From positions 1 through 64,000 of the forward strand of contig JAEYON010000068.1 of the NCBI GenBank assembly GCA_023411645.1: 64,000 nt of DNA, read 5' to 3'. This document shows positions 43,517-52,814 of the stretch, in pieces. Within the stretch, counting starts at the first letter, position 1, and each line of letters begins with the position of its first letter. Origin of the DNA: Bacillota bacterium. Lineage in GTDB: Bacteria > Bacillota > Clostridia > Acetivibrionales > DTU013. The notes under the pieces were generated by a model. The model made no database searches and was not told where the DNA came from. It saw only the letters and a list, made by a program, of their open reading frames with translations. The position numbers and the translations under genes are program-made.

Positions 43517-44461
43517 ATGAAAAAACAGAATTTTGAAATTAAGAATGAAATGATCCGAAATAAGTTTATTGAGCTGAAAAAAAACAACCCTGAGAGGCTT
43601 AAGAACAGACTTAAACTGTCATGGAGCAACTGGGGGTTTGGAATTGAATCCCTGGCGGAATCTGCTGCACGTCTGCAGCGAGCAGGAATAAAGTACATTG
43701 AGCTCCATGGTAACCACTATGGGCGAGACCTTGGATATAAACACAGTGAAACATTGAAAGTGCTTTCTGACTTTGGTATAAAAGTGAGCGGAATCTGTGG
43801 AATGTTTTCTGCCGACAATGATCTTTCCAGTAATCGTCCTGTGCAAAGACAAGCCGCAGTGGACTACATAAAAATGGAACTAGAATTTGCTGCAAAGGTA
43901 GGCGCTGCCTATATGCTGGTTGTGCCGGGAGCGGTTGGAAGACCTAGAGCATATGATAACGCTGAGCTTGAACGAAGTGTGGAGACACTGGGTCTTGTAT
44001 CCGACCTCTTTATAAAATATAACGTCAAGGCTGCAATTGAGCCAATAAGAGCTGCAGAAGTCAGCTTTATCCATACTGTAGCTGATGCAAAGAAATACAT
44101 AGCAGCAGTTAATCATCCTGGGGTTCGTCATATAAACGGCGATGTTTTCCACATGCAGACCAGTGAATCCCATATCGGAGAAGCAATACTTGATGCTGGA
44201 GAATTGCTTGTGAACCTACATTTGGCTGATAGTAACAGGTGCGCTTTAGGAGAAGGTTCTCTTGACCTTGATACTATTATAATGACGTTATACCTCATAA
44301 ACTACAATAACTCGGACAGTTTTTTAACTCCGGAACCCCTTGGACCGGGGGGAGATCCTTATCCAGCGATGAACGGAAAGCCTGACAAGTATCTACTTGA
44401 TAAGCTCGTATTTCAGACGACAGATTACTTCAGAGAAAGGGAAGAAGCACTCTTGAGCTAA
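43517..44461 (+). CDS. Sugar phosphate isomerase/epimerase (AP-endonuclease-2-like TIM barrel)
   Basis: A 314-residue TIM-barrel protein of the sugar isomerase/epimerase family (PF01261). Typical metal-site elements include YIELHGNHYG, AAIEPIRAAEVSF and HLADSNR, giving Glu, Asp/His ligands for a divalent cation. It most likely isomerises or epimerises the monosaccharide released by the operon's glycosidase. The specific sugar is unknown. ATG 43517 follows AAGGGGGT. It is the last gene of the sugar operon; only 83 bp separate it from the convergent nifJ. Confidence 0.85.
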   Translation: MKKQNFEIKNEMIRNKFIELKKNNPERLKNRLKLSWSNWGFGIESLAESAARLQRAGIKYIELHGNHYGRDLGYKHSETLKVLSDFGIKVSGICGMFSADNDLSSNRPVQRQAAVDYIKMELEFAAKVGAAYMLVVPGAVGRPRAYDNAELERSVETLGLVSDLFIKYNVKAAIEPIRAAEVSFIHTVADAKKYIAAVNHPGVRHINGDVFHMQTSESHIGEAILDAGELLVNLHLADSNRCALGEGSLDLDTIIMTLYLINYNNSDSFLTPEPLGPGGDPYPAMNGKPDKYLLDKLVFQTTDYFREREEALLS

Positions 44462-44501
44462 AACAAAATGCAATAAGCATGGATTTTCTGCCAAGATCAA
44501 A

Positions 44502-44525
44502 GAGAGAACATACCCCGTCTCTCTG
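44502..44525 (-). terminator. Possible terminator of nifJ
   Basis: AGAGAGA (44502-44508) pairs with TCTCTCT (44519-44525) in the convergent gap. The minus-strand tail is only weakly T-rich (TTGATCTT), so the call is tentative; the same hairpin could serve the plus-strand operon. Confidence 0.35.
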
Positions 44526-44544
44526 CCTCTGTCCCCCTCTGTTC

Positions 44545-47500
44545 CTACTTCTGCTCTGCCATGCGCTTGTACGTTTCATAGCGGTTGTGCGCGTGCTTCT
44601 CAGCCTCGGTGAACAGCTCGCCTGCCAGTTCCGGGAATGTGTTCATGAGCTGTGTATATCGGACCTCACCCTTCAGGAAGTCCTGGAACGGTTCGGTTGG
44701 TTCTTTGGATTCCAGCACGAACGGGTTTTTACCTGCGGTTCGCAGCTCGGGGTTGAAACGGTACAGGTGCCAGTAACCTGCATCCACTGCCCTTTTTTCC
44801 TCTGCAATACTGGTACCCATACCGGATTTGATGCCGTGAGAGATACAGGGCGCATACGCGATGATCAGTGAAGGACCCTTGTAGTTTTCCGCTTCAGCCA
44901 GTGCTTTTATGGTCTGGTTCATGTTCGCACCCATGGCGATCTGTGCTACGTAAACGTATCCATAGCTCATAGCCATCATGCCAAGGTCCTTCTTCCGGAT
45001 TTTCTTGCCGGATGCGGCAAATTTGGCTACGGCCGCTGTAGGCGTTGCCTTGGAGGACTGGCCGCCGGTATTGGAATAGATCTCGGTATCCAGCACCAGC
45101 AGGTTCACGTCGTCTCCCGACGCCAGCACATGGTCGACACCGCCGTAACCGATATCATAGGCCCAGCCGTCGCCTCCCACGATCCAGAAGGATTTCTTCA
45201 CCAGAAAGTCTTTCTTTTCAAAAATTTCTTCAAGCAATGGATTACCATTGCGGCTGATACTGCCCAATGCCTCTGCGACTTTTGCGGACGCAACCTTGGA
45301 CGCTTCGCCGTCGTCTTTTGTATCCAGCCATTGCCTGAAAGCCTGGGCAACCGGTTCCGGCACGCCCTGCGTCAACGCCTGCTGCATCAGATCGGCCAGC
45401 TTTGACCTGATCTGGCGTACACCCAGGTACATGCCGTAGCCGTATTCCGCATTGTCTTCGAACAGCGAGTTCGCCCATGCGGGCCCCTTGCCGTCCGAAT
45501 TGACGGTATAGGCAATCGAGGGAGAACTGGCACTCCAGATGGAGGAGCATCCCGTAGCATTGGCGATCATCATGCGTTCGCCGAACAACTGGGTGATCAG
45601 CCGCACATAGGGGGTCTCGCCGCAGCCGGGACATGCGCCGTTATATTCCAGAAGCGGTTGTGAAAATTGACTGCCCTTGAGTGTGTTTTTCTCCATAAGA
45701 TTATCCTTAGTGGACAGTGTCAGCGCAAACTCCCAATTCCCAAGCTGCTCCTCCGCTTCCTGTTCCGCTGGTTTCATTACCAATGCTTTTTCCTTTGTTG
45801 GGCATACATCCGCGCAGTTGCCGCAGCCGGTGCAATCCAGCGGGTTCACCTGTACGCGGAAGCGGAGATGTTCAAAACCTTTACCGAGCGCCTTGAGAGT
45901 GGTATATCCTGACGGCGCTCTGCCGGCTTCGCTGTCATTCAGAAGGAATAGCCGTATGGTGGCATGAGGACAGACATAGGAGCACCTTCCGCATTGAATG
46001 CAGTTCTCGGGCTGCCATTGAGGAAGCATAACGGCTATTCCGCGTTTTTCATATGCGGTAGTACCCAGAGGATGAGTTCCGTCCTCTATGCCTGAAAAGG
46101 CGCTGACAGGCAGCTCGTCGCCTTCCATGCGTGCCATCGGCCGCTGTATCCTTCGGATGAAATCGGGCACGTTCTCAGGCTCCTTTTCTTCATCCGCGGC
46201 AGCAGACCAGGCAGGAGGCACTTCCACCTTGTGCAGTGCATCCAGTGACCGATCCACAGCCTGATTATTCATATCAACAATTTTTCGGCCTTTTTTGCCA
46301 TAGGCCTTTTCAATGGAGGCCTTCAGGTAGTTTATGGCGTCGTTGACAGGAATGACATTGGACAGCTTGAAGAATGCGGTTTGCATTATCATGTTGATTC
46401 TGTTTCCCAATCCTACATCACCGGCTATTTTAATCGCATCGATGGTGTAAAAGTCGATTGCGTTTTGTGCGATATACCTTTTAACCTCGTTCGGAAGGTT
46501 GAGCTCCAATCCTTCCTTGTCCCAGGGACAGTTCAGTACAAATACACCCTTTGCTTTCAGCCCCTTCAAAATGTCATAGTTGTACAGGAAGGATTTATTG
46601 TGGCAGGCGATATAATTGGCGTCGTAAACCAGATAAGGGCTTCGGATGGGCTTTTGGCCGAACCTCAGGTGCGACACCGTGGTGCCGCCGGACTTCTTGC
46701 TGTCATAGGAAAAATATGCCTGAACATAAAGATCTGTATTATCGCCAATGATTTTTATTGCGGATTTATTGGCACCGACCGTACCGTCGGACCCAAGTCC
46801 CCAGAATTTGCAGCTGATTGTTCCCTGAGGTGTTGTCTCAATGGGTTCGCTTTCAGGCAATGATGTGTTTGTCAGGTCATCTGTGATGCCTATGGTGAAT
46901 CCGTCCTTTGGACTTTCGCCGCGCAGGTTGTCAAATACCGATACGATCTGCGAAGGTCGGACATCCTTTGAGCCTAGACCATACCGCCCGCCGACGATCG
47001 AAGGCCTCCGCCTGCTTGAGTACGGCCCGGACGCATTCTGCCCTCCCGTATTGTACATGGCTTTGCATACGTCCAGATAAAGCGGCTCTCCGGGTGAACC
47101 GGGTTCCTTCGTACGATCAAGCACAGCTATCTTTTGAGTGGTTTGCGGAATGATATCCATTAAATGTTTTTCGGAAAAAGGTCTATAGAGCCTGACTCTA
47201 ACAGCTCCGGTTTTTTGCCCTGAGGCATTGAGATAATCCACCGTTTCATCAATTGTGTCACAGACCGAGCCCATGGCCACGATGACAAATTCAGCGTCGG
47301 GAACGCCGTAATAGTCCATAAGCTTGTAATTTCTGCCTGTAATTCTGCCAATTTCCCTCATATAGCCCTCTGTAATAGCGGGAACTGCGTCGTAATAGCT
47401 ATTGGAGGCCTCTCTGCCTTGGAAATAAATATCGGGGTTCTGGGCGGTTCCTCTGGCAACAGGATGCTCCGGATTCAGCGCTCTGTCCCTGAAAGCCTTC

Positions 47501-48093
47501 ACCGCATTCCTGTCCAGCAGACCGGCCAGCTCATCATATTCGATTGTGCCAATTTTCTGGTACTCGTGGGAAGTCCTAAAGCCATCAAAAAAGTGAATAA
47601 ATGGCACTCTTGAGCGTATGGAAGATAAATGCGCCACACATCCCAGATCCATGACCTCCTGAACGTTGGAGGAGGCCAGTAAAGCAGCGCCGGTTTGCCG
47701 GCAGGCCATCACATCCTGATGGTCGCCGAATATAGACAAAGCGTGAGCCGCGATAGCGCGCGCAGATACGTGCAGCACTCCCGGCAGCAATTCACCCGCC
47801 ATCTTGTATAAGTTAGGTATCATCAGCAGTAATCCCTGTGACGCAGTATAGGTGGTGGTAAGTGCGCCGGCCTGCAGCGAACCGTGCATTGCTCCTGCAG
47901 CGCCAGCCTCGGACTGCATTTCAACGACATTAACTGTTTGGCCAAACAGATTCTTTTTACCGTGCGCCGCCCATTCATCGGTCATCTCCGCCATAGGTGA
48001 GGAAGGGGTGATTGGAAAGATCGCCGCTACCTCGGTGAATGCGTAGGAAGCGTAAGCGGCAGCTTGATTTCCGTCCATTGTTGACATTTTCAT
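44545..48093 (-). CDS. nifJ: Pyruvate:ferredoxin (flavodoxin) oxidoreductase
   Basis: A 1182-residue single-chain pyruvate:ferredoxin oxidoreductase. It contains the pyrimidine-binding domain at the N-terminus (FPITPSSPMAE), a CoA/gamma region (~410-600), two ferredoxin-like [4Fe-4S] motifs near residues 690-760 (CIQCGRCSYVC, CTGCGNCADVC), a further CxxC in ACPGCGE, and the thiamine-pyrophosphate domain (GGDGWAYDIGYGG). It converts pyruvate, CoA and oxidised ferredoxin to acetyl-CoA, CO2 and reduced ferredoxin. The length is standard and all cofactors sites are present. ATG 48093 follows GAAGGAG. It stands alone as a transcription unit. Confidence 0.97.
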   Translation of the reverse strand: MKMSTMDGNQAAAYASYAFTEVAAIFPITPSSPMAEMTDEWAAHGKKNLFGQTVNVVEMQSEAGAAGAMHGSLQAGALTTTYTASQGLLLMIPNLYKMAGELLPGVLHVSARAIAAHALSIFGDHQDVMACRQTGAALLASSNVQEVMDLGCVAHLSSIRSRVPFIHFFDGFRTSHEYQKIGTIEYDELAGLLDRNAVKAFRDRALNPEHPVARGTAQNPDIYFQGREASNSYYDAVPAITEGYMREIGRITGRNYKLMDYYGVPDAEFVIVAMGSVCDTIDETVDYLNASGQKTGAVRVRLYRPFSEKHLMDIIPQTTQKIAVLDRTKEPGSPGEPLYLDVCKAMYNTGGQNASGPYSSRRRPSIVGGRYGLGSKDVRPSQIVSVFDNLRGESPKDGFTIGITDDLTNTSLPESEPIETTPQGTISCKFWGLGSDGTVGANKSAIKIIGDNTDLYVQAYFSYDSKKSGGTTVSHLRFGQKPIRSPYLVYDANYIACHNKSFLYNYDILKGLKAKGVFVLNCPWDKEGLELNLPNEVKRYIAQNAIDFYTIDAIKIAGDVGLGNRINMIMQTAFFKLSNVIPVNDAINYLKASIEKAYGKKGRKIVDMNNQAVDRSLDALHKVEVPPAWSAAADEEKEPENVPDFIRRIQRPMARMEGDELPVSAFSGIEDGTHPLGTTAYEKRGIAVMLPQWQPENCIQCGRCSYVCPHATIRLFLLNDSEAGRAPSGYTTLKALGKGFEHLRFRVQVNPLDCTGCGNCADVCPTKEKALVMKPAEQEAEEQLGNWEFALTLSTKDNLMEKNTLKGSQFSQPLLEYNGACPGCGETPYVRLITQLFGERMMIANATGCSSIWSASSPSIAYTVNSDGKGPAWANSLFEDNAEYGYGMYLGVRQIRSKLADLMQQALTQGVPEPVAQAFRQWLDTKDDGEASKVASAKVAEALGSISRNGNPLLEEIFEKKDFLVKKSFWIVGGDGWAYDIGYGGVDHVLASGDDVNLLVLDTEIYSNTGGQSSKATPTAAVAKFAASGKKIRKKDLGMMAMSYGYVYVAQIAMGANMNQTIKALAEAENYKGPSLIIAYAPCISHGIKSGMGTSIAEEKRAVDAGYWHLYRFNPELRTAGKNPFVLESKEPTEPFQDFLKGEVRYTQLMNTFPELAGELFTEAEKHAHNRYETYKRMAEQK

Positions 48094-48219
48094 ATTGGAG
48101 TACTCCTTCGAAATAAACTATTCTTACTCTTGTAGTATTTCAAAAAAAATCCGTATCATGTATGAATCTATCCATCCATCCATATTGATATGATTACTGT
48201 CAGACACTGTCGGAAAAGT

Positions 48220-48248
48220 TTGAAAAACGTGAAATAATTGTATATAAT
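48220..48248 (+). promoter_or_regulatory. Promoter of the REC-GGDEF/LacI-kinase operon
   Basis: TTGAAA (48220-48225), 17 bp, TATAAT (48243-48248), 45 bp before the start codon of the receiver-GGDEF gene. Confidence 0.65.
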
Positions 48249-48292
48249 GTTAGGAAGCACATGGATATTGTGAGAGTGTTGATGAGGTACAT

Positions 48293-50257
48293 ATGGATAA
48301 AAAGCTTGGTAAAATCTTGATCGCCGATGATAATAAAGATATCCATGAGGATATCAGATATATTCTTGATTCCTCTTCTGAGGAAATTGATGATTATCAA
48401 GAAACCAGGCTTCTGAAAGAGGAACTCTTCGGCGAAAGCAGTATTATCGGTAAAAACGAGCCGACCGTTGACGTAAAGTATAGGATTGACGACGCATTCC
48501 AGGGAGAAGAGGCCGTCAGGATGGTTCAATCAGCAGTAGCTTCCGGGGATCCATATTCTCTTATATTTATGGATGTCAGAATGCCGCCCGGTATCGACGG
48601 CATAGAAGCGATCGAACAAATATGGGAAATAGACCCCGATGTAGAAGTTGTGATCTGCACTGCGTACTCTGATTATTCGTGGGACAAGATCGTATTGAAG
48701 CTTGGTCAGAACGATAATTTGCTCTTTATAAGAAAACCGTTTGATAATGTTGCACTAAAACAAATCGCCCTTGCCATGACGACAAAATGGAACCTGAAAG
48801 GTCAAGTGAAGGAATATATAGGGAACCTGGAGAAGCAGGTTACCATGCGCACTACGGAGCTTACAGATTTGGTCGGTCAACTCAAGGATGAAATAGCACT
48901 GCGAAAGGAAAAGGAAAGGCTGCTGGCGTATAGCGCCCATTATGATTCGCTGACAGAACTGCTGAATAGACGTTCTTTCTATTCCTACGTTTTGTCTCTA
49001 TCCGCAGATGAGACATCTAATGGGAATGTACAGAAGTTATCGCTGTTCTATATCGACCTTGATGATTTTAAAAGCGTCAATGATATTTATGGGCATGATA
49101 TCGGAGACAAACTGCTGCTTAAGGTTGCAAAAAGAGTAGAGGCCGTGCTGGCCGATCACGTTTGTACAGTTCCTGACCATATCAGTGACAGCGGAACTGT
49201 AAAAGCTATATACAGGCTTGGTGGAGATGAGTTTACAGCAATCATTGATGCCGATGACACACTAGAGGTTTCGATCATTGCACAAAAGCTGATCGATGCT
49301 ATAAAGGAGCCATTTTTTATTTGCGGACATGAACTGATTTCCGGATGCTCTATTGGTATCAGTATTTTTCAGCAGGACAATCTGCCTCCGGATACACTGC
49401 TCAAGTCTGCGGACATTGCTTTGTATGAGGCAAAAAAGAAGCACGGTAGTTATGTGTTCTACGACGAGTCCGAATCAATCTCCCTGCTTAATGAGCTGAA
49501 GATCGAAAGGGATCTTAAAAAGGCTGTTATGAAGGATCAGATCGACATAAACTTCCAGAGACTTGTCAACACACAGGAGGATATCATAGGTGTGCAGGCC
49601 CTGGTGAGATGGCATCATCCGGAGTTTGGAGAGCTTACTGCCGACCAGTTTATTCATATCGCAGAAAAATCAGATCAGATTATCATGCTCGGAACAGCTG
49701 TCATAAAAAAGTCCCTGAGTTATTTGAAGCAGATGCATAAAATGGGCTATGAAAACTTTTTTGTAATGGTCAGTTGTACCGCGAAGGAGTTTTATAACCC
49801 CGGCTTTGTTGAGATTGTTAAAAACGCCTTGAAGGAGGCTGACATGGATCCGGCCTGCCTGAAGCTAAGTCTGGAGTACAAATTTTCATTCCAGGCGACA
49901 GCGGGAGCATTGGCTATTATCAGGGAATTGTATGAGTTTGGCGTTCGGTTTGCCATAAATGGTTTCGAAAGTGATTATCCAACCTTTGTATTCCTGCAGC
50001 AGGTACCCAGGGATACAATCATCAGGCTTAACAGGGATTATGTAAAAAATATTGTATCGGACGACAAGCACCGAAGGTTCCTGCTTGCGCTCATTGATAT
50101 TATCGATACGTGGGATCTTAATGTAATTATCAGCGGAATTGAAACCAGCGAGCAGAAACAATTGATTGATAGCAGGAATTGTATTCTTCAGGGGTATCAT
50201 TTCAGTGTTCCGAAGCCTTTCAGCCAGTTTGTGGAGGAACTGAAAGCAGGAGAATAA
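48293..50257 (+). CDS. Receiver-GGDEF protein with degenerate EAL domain
   Basis: A 654-residue cytoplasmic signalling protein. The receiver domain (~5-155) has Asp94 in IFMDVRMP as phospho-acceptor and a ~45-residue insertion after its first helix. A coiled coil (~170-210) leads to a GGDEF domain with intact YRLGGDEF (310-314 core), so diguanylate cyclase activity is expected. The following EAL-like domain (~400-645) has QALVRW instead of EALVRW, NGFESDYP in place of DDFGTGY and RLNRDYV in place of KIDRSFV, so it is unlikely to cleave c-di-GMP and may only bind it. ATG 48293 follows GAGGT. It is one base before the first LacI-type kinase, its probable phospho-donor. Confidence 0.9.
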   Translation: MDKKLGKILIADDNKDIHEDIRYILDSSSEEIDDYQETRLLKEELFGESSIIGKNEPTVDVKYRIDDAFQGEEAVRMVQSAVASGDPYSLIFMDVRMPPGIDGIEAIEQIWEIDPDVEVVICTAYSDYSWDKIVLKLGQNDNLLFIRKPFDNVALKQIALAMTTKWNLKGQVKEYIGNLEKQVTMRTTELTDLVGQLKDEIALRKEKERLLAYSAHYDSLTELLNRRSFYSYVLSLSADETSNGNVQKLSLFYIDLDDFKSVNDIYGHDIGDKLLLKVAKRVEAVLADHVCTVPDHISDSGTVKAIYRLGGDEFTAIIDADDTLEVSIIAQKLIDAIKEPFFICGHELISGCSIGISIFQQDNLPPDTLLKSADIALYEAKKKHGSYVFYDESESISLLNELKIERDLKKAVMKDQIDINFQRLVNTQEDIIGVQALVRWHHPEFGELTADQFIHIAEKSDQIIMLGTAVIKKSLSYLKQMHKMGYENFFVMVSCTAKEFYNPGFVEIVKNALKEADMDPACLKLSLEYKFSFQATAGALAIIRELYEFGVRFAINGFESDYPTFVFLQQVPRDTIIRLNRDYVKNIVSDDKHRRFLLALIDIIDTWDLNVIISGIETSEQKQLIDSRNCILQGYHFSVPKPFSQFVEELKAGE

Positions 50258-50258
50258 A

Positions 50259-52814
50259 ATGGATTATTCTATTAAAACCGGTCCGGTCAAAAAAGATAGG
50301 TATACTATCGGATTTTTGGATGATAACCAGGATAATGATTTCCACAGCCAAATTCTTGCCGGTATTGTTGAAGCTGCAAATGAGCTGAATGTTGATGTTA
50401 TAAGGTTTAGCTATTATTCCTCTCACACAGCTTATAAATTCTCCCATCAGGTGGATATGGTGCTGGACCACATCGGTCAGTATCAGCTTGATGGCTTGAT
50501 TTTTCTTGGCTGGACACAGGCCGGAGCTATGTACAATTATAACGATTTTATGAGGCGTTTCAGTGAAATTCCTCTTCTGAGTCTGGGTACCAGCTACGAT
50601 GATATCCCCGCTGTCATCTTTGAAGGAGATAAGTTCGTCAGGGAAATGATACTGCATCTAATTCAGGAACACCATTACAGGAAGATCGCCTACATCGAAA
50701 ATAACAGGCCGGACAGCAGAACAGATGCATATGTGCAGACAATGGAAGAGTTCGGCATTTACAACCCGCTGCTTTATGTCAGCGACAGCCAATTGCAGGG
50801 GCTGAGTTTTAGTGATCGTAACAGGCGGGCAGTTGAGATATTGTTAGATGAAAGAAAAATGGATATTGACGCGATTGTTTCCCTAAATGTGGCTGAAACG
50901 GCTTTCTTATTGGCTGAACTGAACAGACGCGGAATCCAGGTTCCAAGCAATATTGCCGTAGTCAGTTATGAGGATAGTGGTACCGCCAAATACGCTTCTC
51001 CCGGCTATACAACCGTTTATTTCCCGTGGAGGGAACTTGGGTATATGGGATGTGTCAATATAATAAAGCTTCTTCGGGAGGGAAGCATACCTAAAGAGTA
51101 TTTATTGAAGGATAAGGGGCGTATCATATACAGGGAATCCTGCGGATGTATGCCTTATTACATAAAATCGGCCGAGGTTACCCGGGTAAAAGCTGTTGAC
51201 CATGGCCTTTCCTGTCTGACAGATAGCGAATTTCTTGCGATTGTCCGATTCATGGATGGCTTGTATAAGGGCTCGGGAATCTGTTCGGAGCGTCTTCTGA
51301 GAGCTTTTATATCTTCATGTATGGATCAGGACAGCTTAACGTTTCTCAAGGAGCTGGACAGGCAGCTTCGCGATACAAAGGAACACTCCAGAGTGGGAGA
51401 ACTGATCTCCAATGTCAGAGCCTGTCTCTTCCCGTGGCTGGCCAAAGAAGTTGGGATGCTGCTATGGGCGGGAGATCTGTTTTTACAGTCCCAGGTTCTG
51501 GTCAGTGAGCGAAGTGCAGGCATGCATGGCGGCAACGTACTCAATGCAAGAGTGGCGGATCAGAACATGCAGATCATCAGCCAGATGCTGCTGTTCAACT
51601 TCAGCCTTCAAAACCTGATAGATTCGCTTGAAAAGGGTATGCCCCTTCTGAATATAAAAAGTTGTTATATATTTATTTCAAACTCTATTTTTAAGGATTC
51701 AGATGTAGAGGAGGATCTTTTTGATAACAGTGTGCTGCTTTTCAGATACACACACGGAGAAAAAAAGAAGACCTCAGGTACCGCCGGAAGTCTTAGAGAA
51801 CAGCTTTCCGAAATACTGACACAGGATCCCGAACGCATATTTCTTGCCTATTTGCTGCATGTAACGGATGAAGTTATGGGCTTTGCTCTGTTCAGCTGCG
51901 GACCCGCGGACGAGAGACTCTATCAGACACTGACTACTAATATCAGCGCAGCCTTAAGTGGTGTTGTTCTCCTGAACAGGCTGAATATTACATACAAAAA
52001 GCTTGTTGATCATGCTCAAAGAGAAGGGATCGCTGACATTGCAACTAATATCCTGCACAATATTGGCAATATTCTTAACAGCATCAGTGTGTCCGTCCAT
52101 TTAATGGAGGAAAGTGCAAAATCAACGGTAATCGAGGATATCATCAAGGCAGGCAAGCTGTTACAAGAGAATATGGATTGCCTGGAAGAATTTATTGGCG
52201 AGGGTGGTAAGGGCAAGAAGCTAATGAAATTTTATCTTAGTCTCGGCCGTACTGCGCAAAAGATGCAGGATCAGCTCATATACAATCTGAACAGGCTAAA
52301 AACAAAGGCGGAGGCAATCAATGAGGCCGTTACCGCACAACAGAGCTATGCTGGTGTAGACGCAAAACTAGAGGAACTCTACGTTGAAACGATCCTTGTG
52401 GATGCTCTGAAATTGAATCAGGATGACCTGGATAAGTTCGAGATCGCAGTTGAGAAGAATATCCTATCGAACTTCAAGGTAGTTGTTAACCGAGCAAAGC
52501 TGTTTTTTATTCTTTTCAATATCATATCAAATGCTAAGGATGCTATGACTTTACCTTTGGTATGGGAAAAAAGACTCATCATTTCCATGTATGAAGACGA
52601 TACCGGAAAATTTGTTAGGATCAGCGATACTGGTATTGGTATATCTGAAGATATATTAAACAGGATATTTGAATATGGGTTTACGACAAAGTCAGGTAAA
52701 TATGGCTTCGGCCTATATAGCTGCGCTAGCTACATTGCGGAAATGGGCGGCTCAATCTGGGCGCAGAGCGACGGAGAGGGGAAAGGAGCAGCCTTCATTC
52801 TCAGGTTTCCGTGA
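50259..52814 (+). CDS. Soluble histidine kinase with LacI/PBP-like N-terminal sensor, copy 1
   Basis: An 851-residue protein with no signal peptide or membrane helix. Residues ~14-300 match the sugar-binding domain of LacI-type regulators (IGFLDDNQDNDF, LDGLIFLGW, NIAVVSYED) without a DNA-binding helix, ending with ESCGC. Residues ~430-560 look GAF-like. The dimerisation/phosphotransfer helix carries His600 (NILHNIGNILNS), and the HATPase domain (~700-850) has FNIISNAKDAM, DTGIG and GKYGFGLY. It should sense an intracellular small molecule, perhaps a sugar, and phosphorylate the receiver of the neighbouring GGDEF protein. It starts one base after that gene's stop. The overall architecture is unusual. 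Confidence 0.87.
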   Translation: MDYSIKTGPVKKDRYTIGFLDDNQDNDFHSQILAGIVEAANELNVDVIRFSYYSSHTAYKFSHQVDMVLDHIGQYQLDGLIFLGWTQAGAMYNYNDFMRRFSEIPLLSLGTSYDDIPAVIFEGDKFVREMILHLIQEHHYRKIAYIENNRPDSRTDAYVQTMEEFGIYNPLLYVSDSQLQGLSFSDRNRRAVEILLDERKMDIDAIVSLNVAETAFLLAELNRRGIQVPSNIAVVSYEDSGTAKYASPGYTTVYFPWRELGYMGCVNIIKLLREGSIPKEYLLKDKGRIIYRESCGCMPYYIKSAEVTRVKAVDHGLSCLTDSEFLAIVRFMDGLYKGSGICSERLLRAFISSCMDQDSLTFLKELDRQLRDTKEHSRVGELISNVRACLFPWLAKEVGMLLWAGDLFLQSQVLVSERSAGMHGGNVLNARVADQNMQIISQMLLFNFSLQNLIDSLEKGMPLLNIKSCYIFISNSIFKDSDVEEDLFDNSVLLFRYTHGEKKKTSGTAGSLREQLSEILTQDPERIFLAYLLHVTDEVMGFALFSCGPADERLYQTLTTNISAALSGVVLLNRLNITYKKLVDHAQREGIADIATNILHNIGNILNSISVSVHLMEESAKSTVIEDIIKAGKLLQENMDCLEEFIGEGGKGKKLMKFYLSLGRTAQKMQDQLIYNLNRLKTKAEAINEAVTAQQSYAGVDAKLEELYVETILVDALKLNQDDLDKFEIAVEKNILSNFKVVVNRAKLFFILFNIISNAKDAMTLPLVWEKRLIISMYEDDTGKFVRISDTGIGISEDILNRIFEYGFTTKSGKYGFGLYSCASYIAEMGGSIWAQSDGEGKGAAFILRFP

